Shown piece by piece: positions 1 to 6,940 of a DNA stretch of 64,000 nucleotides. The first letter of the stretch is position 1, and every line of letters begins with the position of its first letter. The translations under genes were made by a program, and so were the position numbers. Source of the stretch: Agreia bicolorata. GTDB lineage: Bacteria; Actinomycetota; Actinomycetes; Actinomycetales; Microbacteriaceae. The notes beneath the pieces were generated by a model, which saw nothing but the letters and a program-made list of their open reading frames with translations, had not been told where the DNA came from and ran no database searches. The stretch is taken from assembly GCF_000938265.1 (NCBI RefSeq), contig NZ_JYFC01000004.1, positions 248,001 to 312,000 on the forward strand. Direction: 5' to 3'.

Positions 1-1
1 C

Positions 2-1183
2 GTCGGCAATGAGCAGATGGCCGCCATGGCCATGGCCATCGTGCTCAACGGCATGGAGCGCCAGGAGATCCGCGACCTCACACTTGCGATGATCGCGTCA
101 GGCGAGCGTATGAGCTTCGCCGGTCTCGGCAAAGTCACGGTCGACAAGCACTCCACGGGCGGGGTGGGCGACAAGATCACCCTGCCGCTTATGCCGTTGG
201 TCGCATCGTTCGGCGTCGCGGTGCCGCAGCTCTCCGGTCGCGGACTCGGCCACACAGGCGGAACCCTCGACAAGCTCGAGAGCATCCCGGGATGGCGCGC
301 AGACCTCACGAACGACGAGATGTTCACCCAGTTGCGCGATGTGGGCGGTGTGATCTGCGCCGCCGGTTCCGGACTCGCGCCGGCAGACAAGAAGCTCTAC
401 GCGCTGCGTGACATCACCGGAACGGTCGAGGCCATCCCGCTGATCGCATCCAGCATCATGTCGAAGAAGATCGCCGAGGGCACCGACTCGCTCGTTCTCG
501 ACGTGAAGTTCGGCTCTGGCGCATTCATGGTCGACATCGAGAAGTCACGCGAGCTCGCCCGCACCATGGTCGACCTCGGCAACGATGCCGGCGTGGCCAC
601 CACGGCCCTCTTGACCGACATGAACGTTCCGCTCGGGCTGGCCATCGGCAACGCCAACGAGGTGCGCGAGTCGGTCGAGGTGCTTGCGGGTGGCGGCCCC
701 GCCGACGTGGTCGAACTCACGGTGGCTCTGGCGCGGGAGATGCTGCGCCTCGCCGGGCAGCCTGACGCCGACGTCGAGAAGGCGCTGGCCGACGGCCGTG
801 CCATGGACACCTGGCGCAGGGTCATCGAGGCTCAGGGCGGCGATCCGGATGCCGCGCTGCCGGTCGCGCGCGAAACTCACGTCGTGACCGCCGACCGTGA
901 CGGCGTGCTTCTCACGCAGGAGGCGCTTCCCTTCGGCATCGCCGCGTGGCGGCTCGGGGCGGGTCGGGCACGCGCTCAGGATCCGGTGCAGCATGCCGCG
1001 GGCATCGACCTGCACGCGAAGCCCGGCGACACGGTGAAGGCTGGCCAGCCGCTGTTTACGCTCTCGGCCGACGAGCCCGAACGCTTCGAGCGCGCACTCG
1101 AGGCCGTCGAAGGAGCCTGGAGCATCGGCGATGCCGCCGACTGGACGCCGAGAGGACCGCTGGTAGCCGAGCGCATCGAGTAG
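2..1183 (+). CDS. deoA: Thymidine/pyrimidine-nucleoside phosphorylase, 5'-truncated
   Basis: This enzyme splits thymidine or other pyrimidine nucleosides with phosphate into the base and (deoxy)ribose-1-phosphate in the cytosol. The reading frame is open from base 2, so the true start lies before the window; 393 residues are visible and about 30-40 N-terminal residues are missing compared with the family. The visible part begins in the N-terminal helical domain. It then shows the phosphate-binding KHSTGGVGDK loop and the family signature SGRGLGHTGGTLDKLE, followed by the C-terminal domain with a LHAKPGD segment. It lies next to a nucleoside hydrolase, adenosine deaminase and purine nucleoside phosphorylase, which fits nucleoside salvage. 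The family assignment is secure; the choice between thymidine and broader pyrimidine specificity is not resolvable here. Confidence 0.95.
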   Translation, partial: VGNEQMAAMAMAIVLNGMERQEIRDLTLAMIASGERMSFAGLGKVTVDKHSTGGVGDKITLPLMPLVASFGVAVPQLSGRGLGHTGGTLDKLESIPGWRADLTNDEMFTQLRDVGGVICAAGSGLAPADKKLYALRDITGTVEAIPLIASSIMSKKIAEGTDSLVLDVKFGSGAFMVDIEKSRELARTMVDLGNDAGVATTALLTDMNVPLGLAIGNANEVRESVEVLAGGGPADVVELTVALAREMLRLAGQPDADVEKALADGRAMDTWRRVIEAQGGDPDAALPVARETHVVTADRDGVLLTQEALPFGIAAWRLGAGRARAQDPVQHAAGIDLHAKPGDTVKAGQPLFTLSADEPERFERALEAVEGAWSIGDAADWTPRGPLVAERIE

Positions 1184-1276
1184 TCCGCGTGACGCGGCGG
1201 CATCCGCGCCTTTACGGCGCATCCGCTACCGGACGACCCGGCGCGGGTGCGCCGAACCGGCGCGGATGTGTTCGCG

Positions 1277-2224
1277 TCAGCGCGCGGGTTCTCCAATGCG
1301 GCGCAGGGCGTCTTCGATGAGGGCCCAGAACTTATCTGTGTCAAGGTCGACCGCCACCTGGGTCGTGCAGTCCGCGGGTGGGGGAGAGCGGAAATCGGCC
1401 ACCGTCATGCCGAGCGTCAGCGTGCCTGTGAGCTCTACATCGAGCGGTGTCTTGCGCACGGTCATCACACTCGGGTCGATCACGTAGGCAACTGCGCATG
1501 GGTCATGCACCGGCGGATGCGTGAACCCTTGCGTTTCGAGGTAGGTGCTCGCGAAGAATTCGAGTAGCTCGCCGACGAAGCGCGACGGCGCGGTGCCGAC
1601 GGCGTCGATTCGTGCCCGGACCTCGGGGGTGGCGAGTGCCTGATGGGTGAGATCGAGGCCCACCATCGTGAGCGGCCACGCCTCGTTGAAGACGATGTGA
1701 GCGGCCTCGGGGTCGATGATGATGTTGAACTCCGCGGTGGCCGACCAATTTCCGACGTGGAAGCCTCCGCCCATCAGCACTACTTCCCGCACCCGAGAGA
1801 CGATGCGCGGTTCTTTGCGCACAGCCAGCGCGATGTTCGTGAGCCCGCCCGTGGGCACGAGAGTGATCTCGCCGGGCTCGCTCGCCATGATCGTGTCGAT
1901 GATCAGATCGACCGCGTGGCGGCCGTCGAGTTCACGGGTGGATTCGGGAAGTTCAGGGCCGTCCATGCCGGATTCACCGTGGATATCGGCGGCCACTTCG
2001 ATGGTACGCACCAGCGGCCTCGGGCAGCCGGCCGCAAAGGGAACTCCGACGATGCCGGCGATCTCAGCCACGGCGAGGGCGTTTCTCGTGACCTTCTCGA
2101 GCGTCTGGTTGCCCACGACCGTCGTCACGGCGAGCAACTCGATCTCGGGGTTGCCGTGCGCGAGCAGGATGGCGATGGCGTCGTCGTGGCCAGGATCACA
2201 GTCGAGGATGATCTTGCGCGGCAT
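1277..2224 (-). CDS. Inosine-uridine preferring nucleoside hydrolase (IU-NH family)
   Basis: A cytosolic calcium-dependent hydrolase of 315 residues that cleaves the N-glycosidic bond of ribonucleosides to base and ribose. The calcium-binding aspartate motif DCDPGHDDA sits at residues 8-16, and the later conserved HDP motif (HDPCAVAYV) supplies further ligands. I chose the ATG at 2224 because AAGGAG lies at 2232-2237 with seven bases between, and because the motif then falls at the usual place; upstream in-frame codons would add an unlikely N-terminal tail. The gene is divergent from the S-adenosylhomocysteine hydrolase-like gene, and the shared intergenic region carries a perfect inverted repeat, so both are probably under the same IclR regulator. 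Which nucleosides it prefers cannot be told from sequence. Confidence 0.93.
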   Translation of the reverse strand: MPRKIILDCDPGHDDAIAILLAHGNPEIELLAVTTVVGNQTLEKVTRNALAVAEIAGIVGVPFAAGCPRPLVRTIEVAADIHGESGMDGPELPESTRELDGRHAVDLIIDTIMASEPGEITLVPTGGLTNIALAVRKEPRIVSRVREVVLMGGGFHVGNWSATAEFNIIIDPEAAHIVFNEAWPLTMVGLDLTHQALATPEVRARIDAVGTAPSRFVGELLEFFASTYLETQGFTHPPVHDPCAVAYVIDPSVMTVRKTPLDVELTGTLTLGMTVADFRSPPPADCTTQVAVDLDTDKFWALIEDALRRIGEPAR

Positions 2225-2254
2225 GGATGAACTCCTTGAAGTCGATCCTGAAAT

Positions 2255-2281
2255 CATATATGAAAGTAGCATTCATATATG
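2255..2281. promoter_or_regulatory. Putative IclR operator: 10-bp perfect inverted repeat
   Basis: CATATATGAA at 2255-2264 is repeated in inverse as TTCATATATG at 2272-2281 with a 7-bp spacer. It lies in the 70-bp region between the divergent nucleoside hydrolase and the S-adenosylhomocysteine hydrolase-like operon. The segment is strikingly AT-rich in a GC-rich genome. The IclR gene is the second gene of the rightward operon, so autoregulation is a natural inference. The repeat is seen directly; the binding protein is inferred. Confidence 0.7.
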
Positions 2282-2294
2282 CAAAACTAGCGTC

Positions 2295-3470
2295 ATGACA
2301 GAACTCATCGATTCCGCCGCCGCCCGCGTCGAATGGATCAGGTCTCGCATGAGACTCCTCGCCGCAGTGCGTGAGCAGTTCGCCGCGACGAGGCCCTTCG
2401 AGGGGCACCGCATCGGCATGTCGCTGCACATCGAGCCCAAGACCGCTGTGCTGCTCGAGACTCTCGCAGCCGGCGGAGCCGAGATCGTCGGAACCGGCAA
2501 CCACGGGTCCACTCAAGACGACGTTGTCGCCTACCTGCGCCATCAGGGAATGGCGCTGTTCGGCCGTCGCGACGACACGCTCGACGATCATCACGCCAAC
2601 GTCGCGGCCGTGCTCGACGCGACCCCCGACATCCTGCTCGACAACGGGGCCGACCTGGCCGCCGGCATTGTGGCGCGAGGCGCGGGGGCGACACTGATCG
2701 GCGGAACCGAGGAGACGACCTCAGGCGGCGACAGATTGCGTTCCGAGCTTCTGGGGCAGGTGTCGTTCCCCGTGATAGTGATCAACGACAGTCTGCTGAA
2801 GCAGCTGGGCGAGAACAAGCACGCCGTCGGACAATCGGTCGTCGAGAGCTTTATGCGCATCACGAACCTCATGATTCCGGGCCGTCGCTTCGTGGTGGTC
2901 GGCTACGGATGGTGCGGCCGCGGCGTCGCCCAGTACCTCCGTGCGCTCGGAGGCAAGGTGGCCGTGGCCGAAGTGGATGAGCTCAAAGCCTTCGAGGCGG
3001 CACTCGACGGATTCCGCGTCGACACCGCCGACGGCCTCGCCGACTGGGGTGAGGTGTTCATCACCGCGACCGGGCGTCCGAACGTGCTCACGATGTCGGC
3101 CATCGACCGCATGACCGACGGCGCGATCCTGGCCAACTGCGGTCACTTTCCCTGGGAGATCGACACGGCATCGTTGCGCACGGCCGCCACCGCGACCAGA
3201 GCCATCGACGACACGATCGAACGTGTGGAGCTGCCGAACGGGCGGCACGTGATCCTCATCGCCGGCGGCCGCATGTTCAATCTCGCGGGCACGGCGCCCA
3301 AAGGAAACTCGCTCGACTCCATGGATCTCGGCTTTCTGTTGCAGGTGCTCTCGCTCGAGCGCGTGGCGACGCGGCCAGCCACCCTGGTCGCGGGCGCCCA
3401 GAACGTTCCCGACGACCTCGAGCGGGAGATCGCTCGACGCATGGTCGCTTCTATGGGGGCGAAGCTCTAG
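2295..3470 (+). CDS. S-adenosylhomocysteine hydrolase-family protein, short form
   Basis: A 391-residue NAD-dependent hydrolase of the adenosylhomocysteinase family, which reversibly splits S-adenosylhomocysteine into adenosine and homocysteine. Visible family motifs in order are GNHGSTQDD near residue 70, DNGADL, the GTEETTSGG loop near 136, NDSLLK with the catalytic lysine near 168, the NAD-binding GYGWCGRGVAQYL near 203, and NCGHFPWEID. By motif alignment the catalytic aspartate after the lysine is replaced by glutamate (KQLGEN where the family has KxxxDN). The protein stops after IARRMVASMGAKL and lacks the C-terminal tail that closes over NAD in the long form. The start at 2295 has no clear Shine-Dalgarno sequence. 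It is the first gene of an operon with IclR, adenosine deaminase and PTS genes, so adenosine would pass straight to the deaminase. The true substrate may differ from S-adenosylhomocysteine. Confidence 0.82.
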   Translation: MTELIDSAAARVEWIRSRMRLLAAVREQFAATRPFEGHRIGMSLHIEPKTAVLLETLAAGGAEIVGTGNHGSTQDDVVAYLRHQGMALFGRRDDTLDDHHANVAAVLDATPDILLDNGADLAAGIVARGAGATLIGGTEETTSGGDRLRSELLGQVSFPVIVINDSLLKQLGENKHAVGQSVVESFMRITNLMIPGRRFVVVGYGWCGRGVAQYLRALGGKVAVAEVDELKAFEAALDGFRVDTADGLADWGEVFITATGRPNVLTMSAIDRMTDGAILANCGHFPWEIDTASLRTAATATRAIDDTIERVELPNGRHVILIAGGRMFNLAGTAPKGNSLDSMDLGFLLQVLSLERVATRPATLVAGAQNVPDDLEREIARRMVASMGAKL

Positions 3471-3472
3471 CC

Positions 3473-4228
3473 ATGACACAACCACGCTCATCATCCACCT
3501 CAGCGCGGGCAGTGGCGGTCGAGAAGGAGTATGCGGCGCCTGCACTCGACAAGGGTCTCGATATTCTCGAGCTTCTCTCCGCCACAAGCGGGGGACTGGG
3601 CCAGGCCCAGATCGCATCCGGCGTTGGGCGAAGCGTCAGTCAGATCTTCCGTGTGCTGAGCACTCTCGAGCGGCGAGGTTACGTGCACCGCGACTCTCAG
3701 TCTGGGCTTTACATCCTGTCGTTGCGACTGTTCGATCTTGCCCACCGTCACGATCCTCTGCGCGGCCTGCTCCAGGCATCCGCCGGGCCGATGCGCTCGC
3801 TGGCCGACGTGGCCGAGCAGTCGTGCAGTCTCAGTGTCGAAGAAGCCGGACTCTCCCGTGTCGTCGCGCAGGTTGAGAGCCCGGGCGACTTCGGGTTCCG
3901 TGTGCGGGTCGGCGCGCTGTTTCCGCTCGACAACTCCGCGACGGGCGAGGTCCTGCGAGCGTTCCGCTCGAGCGATCCGGATGGGCTCGAGCCCGCTCTG
4001 CGGTCGGTTCGCGAGGCGGGGTACGTCGAGCGCGGCGATGAGCTTCACGCCGGCGTGATTGACATTGTCTTTCCGGTGCTGCGGACCGACGGCACAGCGG
4101 TCGCAGCGTTGACCGTTCCCTATGTCGCGACGCGGGTGAGCGTGCGGAGTGCCACCGAGGTTCGGCAACTGGCCCGGCAGGCCGCCTCGCAGATCGCCGC
4201 CAGCCTCTTTCCTGCATCGACGCCGTAG
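3473..4228 (+). CDS. IclR-family transcriptional regulator
   Basis: A 251-residue DNA-binding regulator. The N-terminal winged helix-turn-helix (about residues 25-85) shows the typical LDKGLDILELL opening and the recognition segment VSQIFRVLSTLERRGYV. The IclR effector-binding domain follows at about 95-245. It starts two bases after the stop of the preceding gene and is followed nine bases later by adenosine deaminase, so it is inside the operon it probably controls. The inverted repeat at 2255-2281 is the likely site. The effector is unknown; a nucleoside or its breakdown product is a reasonable guess from the neighbours. Confidence 0.93.
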   Translation: MTQPRSSSTSARAVAVEKEYAAPALDKGLDILELLSATSGGLGQAQIASGVGRSVSQIFRVLSTLERRGYVHRDSQSGLYILSLRLFDLAHRHDPLRGLLQASAGPMRSLADVAEQSCSLSVEEAGLSRVVAQVESPGDFGFRVRVGALFPLDNSATGEVLRAFRSSDPDGLEPALRSVREAGYVERGDELHAGVIDIVFPVLRTDGTAVAALTVPYVATRVSVRSATEVRQLARQAASQIAASLFPASTP

Positions 4229-4237
4229 GCTGATGCC

Positions 4238-5359
4238 ATGAACGATTCACGAGAGCAGTACACGCTCGCCAACGGCCGAACAAGCATCAATGCTCTCCCC
4301 AAAGTCTCTCTCCACGACCACCTCGACGGCGGCCTCCGCCCCGCCACGATCCTCGAACTGGCCGACTCGATCGGCTTCGAGGTGCCCGCATCCGATGCCG
4401 TCTCGCTCGGCGAATGGTTCGAAGACTCGGCCGACTCGGGCTCGCTCGTCGACTACCTGGCGACGTTCGACGTGACTGTCGGTGTGATGCAGACCGAAGA
4501 GGGTCTCAGCCGCGTCGCCCGTGAATTCGTTCAGGACCTGGCCGCTGATGGCGTCGTCTACGGCGAGGTGCGATGGGCTCCCGAGCAGCACGTGGCCAAG
4601 GGCCTCACTCTCGACCAGACCGTCGAGGCCGTGCAGCGTGGCATCGAGCAGGGCATCGACGATGCGCGGGGCGAGGGCAAGACGCTGCGTGTGGGCCAGC
4701 TGGTCACCGCGATGCGTCACGCTGATCGGGGCCTCGAAATCGCCGAACTCGCCGTTCGCCACCGCGACCGCGGCGTTGTCGGATTCGACATCGCCGGTGC
4801 CGAGCTGGGCTTTCCCGCGGGCAACCACCGCGCGGCGTTCGACTATCTGGCCCAGAACTACTTCCCTGTCACCGTGCACGCCGGCGAGGCCGACGGCCTC
4901 GACAGCATCCGCGGCGCCCTCTTCGACGGACGGGCGCTTCGGCTCGGTCATGGCGTGCGGCTGGCCGAAGACATCCGCATCGAGTCGAGTGACGACGAGA
5001 ACACCTTTGTCACCATCGGCTGCCTCGCGCAGTGGGTCAAAGACAGAGAGATACCCCTCGAGCTCTCGCCGTCATCGAACCTGCAGACCGGTGCCATCAC
5101 CGCGTGGGGCGACGAGCTGGAGGATCACCCGTTCGACCTGCTCTACCAGCTGGGATTCACCGTCACCGTCAACACCGACAACCGCCTGATGAGCAACACG
5201 TCCCTCAGCCGGGAGCTCTCGCTGCTGTCCGATGCCTTCGGTTACGACCTCGAAGACTTCGAGGTCTTCCAGCTCAACGCCGCGAACGCCGCGTTCCTGC
5301 CGCTCGACGAGCGTCAAGACCTCGCAGACACGATCATCGCGGGCTTCCAGAGCGCGTAG
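4238..5359 (+). CDS. add: Adenosine deaminase
   Basis: A cytosolic zinc enzyme of 373 residues that deaminates adenosine and deoxyadenosine to inosine and deoxyinosine. The metal-binding LHDHLDGGLRP lies near residues 25-35, VTVHAGEADG near 210, GHGVRL near 240, SPSSN near 278, and NTDNR near 310 supplies the aspartate ligand. These cover the catalytic set of the amidohydrolase-type deaminases. It follows IclR by nine bases and precedes PTS IIA by three. A TAGGCT hexamer at 4226-4231, six bases before the ATG and with no Shine-Dalgarno sequence, raises the possibility of an additional leaderless internal promoter. Its product inosine can be used by the purine nucleoside phosphorylase at 8638-9471 or by the nucleoside hydrolase. 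Confidence 0.95.
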   Translation: MNDSREQYTLANGRTSINALPKVSLHDHLDGGLRPATILELADSIGFEVPASDAVSLGEWFEDSADSGSLVDYLATFDVTVGVMQTEEGLSRVAREFVQDLAADGVVYGEVRWAPEQHVAKGLTLDQTVEAVQRGIEQGIDDARGEGKTLRVGQLVTAMRHADRGLEIAELAVRHRDRGVVGFDIAGAELGFPAGNHRAAFDYLAQNYFPVTVHAGEADGLDSIRGALFDGRALRLGHGVRLAEDIRIESSDDENTFVTIGCLAQWVKDREIPLELSPSSNLQTGAITAWGDELEDHPFDLLYQLGFTVTVNTDNRLMSNTSLSRELSLLSDAFGYDLEDFEVFQLNAANAAFLPLDERQDLADTIIAGFQSA

Positions 5360-5362
5360 CCC

Positions 5363-5818
5363 ATGCGGTTGGAAGAACTGCCAGACGAGGTCATTGTTCT
5401 GGGGGCGCACGCTTGCGACTGGCGCGATGCCGTGCATCTCGCCGGCGACGCCCTCGTCGCAGGCGGGGTCACGACGGATGCCTACACCGAGCGCATGGTG
5501 CAGGTCGTCGAGGAATTCGGTGCATATATCGTCATCGCTCCCGGCCTTGCCCTCGCCCATGCGCGGCCGGGGCCCGACGTTGTGCACGACGGGCTCGCGG
5601 TCGTGACTCTCGACGAACCGGTCGCGTTCGGGCATCCGCACAACGATCCTGTCGAGGTCGTGCTGGCGCTCGCTGTGACAAGCAATGAGGGGCACGTGAC
5701 GGTGTTGGCCGACCTGGCGAACGTGTTCAACGACCCGACCGCCACCCGTTCCATCGCGCAGGCTGCGACTGTCGGAAGGGTCAGGGCTGTGCTGGGGCAG
5801 GCTCGCCCCGAGCCGTGA
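5363..5818 (+). CDS. PTS EIIA component, mannitol/fructose/ascorbate (PTS_EIIA_2) type
   Basis: A 151-residue cytosolic phosphocarrier that takes phosphate from HPr and passes it to a IIB protein. His66 in the motif LALAHARPG is the expected phosphorylation site, and the following GLAVVTLDEPVAFGHP matches the PTS_EIIA_2 fold. It sits three bases after add and 24 bases before a separate IIB gene. No membrane IIC gene is in the window; it may lie upstream of the truncated deoA. The overall type is closest to the ascorbate (UlaC) branch, but the company of nucleoside enzymes suggests another substrate. Confidence 0.88.
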   Translation: MRLEELPDEVIVLGAHACDWRDAVHLAGDALVAGGVTTDAYTERMVQVVEEFGAYIVIAPGLALAHARPGPDVVHDGLAVVTLDEPVAFGHPHNDPVEVVLALAVTSNEGHVTVLADLANVFNDPTATRSIAQAATVGRVRAVLGQARPEP

Positions 5819-5842
5819 TCGCCGCCCACTATCGTTGACTCT

Positions 5843-6115
5843 ATGAAGATCATCGCCTTCTGCGGAGCAGGCATCGGAACATCGGCCATTCTCAAAGTGA
5901 ATGCCGAACGTGCCCTTGCTCGCCTTGGCATCGAGGCCGACATCGAGGCCACCGACGTCGCCGGTCTCTCCGTCGCGGCAGAAGATGCGCAGGTGATTCT
6001 CGCGTCTCCCGAGCTCGTGAAATTCATCGGCAAGACCTACGCCGACGTCGTCGTGATCGAGAACTACTTCGACCTCGACGAGCTCACGCGCAAGCTCGAG
6101 ATAGCCCTCGGCTGA
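5843..6115 (+). CDS. PTS EIIB component, ascorbate/galactitol-like
   Basis: A 90-residue IIB protein whose phosphorylatable Cys7 lies in the P-loop-like motif CGAGIGTSAILK. It would accept phosphate from the IIA encoded just upstream and pass it to sugar bound in a IIC channel. The start at 5843 lacks a Shine-Dalgarno sequence. TATCGT at 5830-5835 is seven bases upstream, so a leaderless transcript from an internal promoter is possible besides read-through. The matching IIC is absent from the window, and the substrate is therefore unknown. Confidence 0.88.
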   Translation: MKIIAFCGAGIGTSAILKVNAERALARLGIEADIEATDVAGLSVAAEDAQVILASPELVKFIGKTYADVVVIENYFDLDELTRKLEIALG

Positions 6116-6131
6116 TTGCGTGGCCCGTTCG

Positions 6132-6164
6132 CTGAGCTTGTCGTTCCCTGAGCTTGTCGAAGGG
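6132..6164. repeat. Two tandem copies of CTGAGCTTGTCG
   Basis: The core CTGAGCTTGTCG occurs at 6132-6143 and 6148-6159, a 16-bp period. The second copy is embedded in CCCTGAGCTTGTCGAAGGG (6146-6164), which has short complementary ends. It lies between the PTS IIB gene and the ArsR operon. I recognise this core as an intergenic repeat seen in many high-GC genomes, but copy number in this genome cannot be judged here. Confidence 0.55.
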
Positions 6165-6187
6165 CCGTCTCGTTCTCTGCGTCCGGA

Positions 6188-6216
6188 TTGAATTGATAAG
6201 CAAAGCCGCTTATATT
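6188..6216 (+). promoter_or_regulatory. Leaderless promoter with an ArsR-type operator in its spacer
   Basis: TTGAAT (6188-6193) and TATATT (6211-6216) form -35 and -10 boxes with a 17-bp spacer. The -10 box ends seven bases before the ATG at 6224, and there is no Shine-Dalgarno sequence, so the transcript should begin at or next to the start codon. The spacer holds the inverted repeat ATAAGC-N6-GCTTAT (6196-6213), which resembles known ArsR/SmtB-family operators. The second gene of the operon encodes an ArsR-type regulator, so autorepression is inferred. Confidence 0.65.
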
Positions 6217-6223
6217 AAGCGAT

Positions 6224-6577
6224 ATGGCTGATCAAATATTCGAAAAAGAAGAAGTGACGTTCGGCACGTACTATGTTCGCGCGGACGCCACCGAAGAGTT
6301 CGAGCGCGTGCTGCCGGAGAGCTGGGCGGCCCTGCGCCGGCTGGGCTTTGTCGCCGACGAGCAGCCGCGGCTCTTCCGGTCGGTGTCCGAACCGGTGCGC
6401 TACGTCGAGCTCGTCACGTGGGTCCCCGGGGTCATGGATCCTGCGCACGAGCATCCCGACCTGATTCCCATATGGTTGCGGTTGGCGAAGCTCGTCGAAC
6501 CCCACACCCCTGCTGTTGTGGAACGCGGTCTGGTATTCGATGAGTTCGTGCCGGTTGTGTTGAATGCCGACGCCTGA
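6224..6577 (+). CDS. Small conserved-looking protein of unknown function, ArsR-linked
   Basis: A 117-residue soluble protein that I do not recognise. It opens with MADQIFEKEEVTFGTYYVR and has a mixed alpha/beta look with alternating hydrophobic residues (YVELVTWVPG), no signal peptide and no cysteines. A dimeric alpha/beta-barrel fold of the antibiotic-monooxygenase type is possible but unsupported. It overlaps the ArsR gene by 14 bp, so the two are co-translated. The promoter is probably leaderless and ArsR-controlled (6188-6216). Its function may be the response that the ArsR protein governs. Confidence 0.75.
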   Translation: MADQIFEKEEVTFGTYYVRADATEEFERVLPESWAALRRLGFVADEQPRLFRSVSEPVRYVELVTWVPGVMDPAHEHPDLIPIWLRLAKLVEPHTPAVVERGLVFDEFVPVVLNADA

Positions 6578-6872
6578 TCCCATCCCGGGGCTCGCTGATC
6601 TGGATCGTTTGGACGCCGTGTTCGCAGCGCTCGCGCACCGCACGCGACGCGCAATTCTTGTGACGCTCCTGGCCGATGGTGGTTCGCAGACCTCAGGGAA
6701 GATCGCCGGCCGCATGGACAACAGCTGGCAGACGACGAGTCGGCACCTTCGCCAGCTCGAGGAAGCGGGACTCATCAGAGTCGGCCTGCAGGGTCGGGAG
6801 CGCATCTATTCGCTGGACAGCGACGTCATGCTGACAGCCCTCGATCAATGGGGTGATCGGTTTCGGCCCTGA
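6564..6872 (+). CDS. ArsR-family winged-helix transcriptional regulator
   Basis: A 102-residue regulator consisting almost entirely of one winged helix. The motif LAHRTRRAILVTLLADG leads into the recognition region NSWQTTSRHLRQLEEAGLI and a wing with GRERIYSL, as in the ArsR/HTH_20 group. No cysteine pair for metal sensing is present, so a non-metal signal or a co-regulator role is likely. It overlaps the upstream unknown gene by 14 bp. The inverted repeat ATAAGC-N6-GCTTAT in the promoter is its presumed operator. Confidence 0.88.
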   Translation: MPTPDPIPGLADLDRLDAVFAALAHRTRRAILVTLLADGGSQTSGKIAGRMDNSWQTTSRHLRQLEEAGLIRVGLQGRERIYSLDSDVMLTALDQWGDRFRP

Positions 6873-6887
6873 CCGGCCTCTCGAGAC

Positions 6888-6902
6888 GCTCAGCCTCTGA
6901 GC
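6888..6902. terminator. Weak hairpin between convergent genes
   Basis: GCTCAG-CCT-CTGAGC forms a 6-bp stem between the ArsR gene and the convergent phosphomutase. There is no T-run on either side. It may end transcription for one or both units, but it is short. Confidence 0.3.
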
Positions 6903-6940
6903 CCAGCGAACAGTCCCGCGCGGACGGCCCCGCATGCAGC

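Noticed and set aside
1716-2294. Upstream extension of the adenosylhomocysteinase-like gene
   Set aside because: It is antisense to the nucleoside hydrolase; homology begins at the ATG at 2295.
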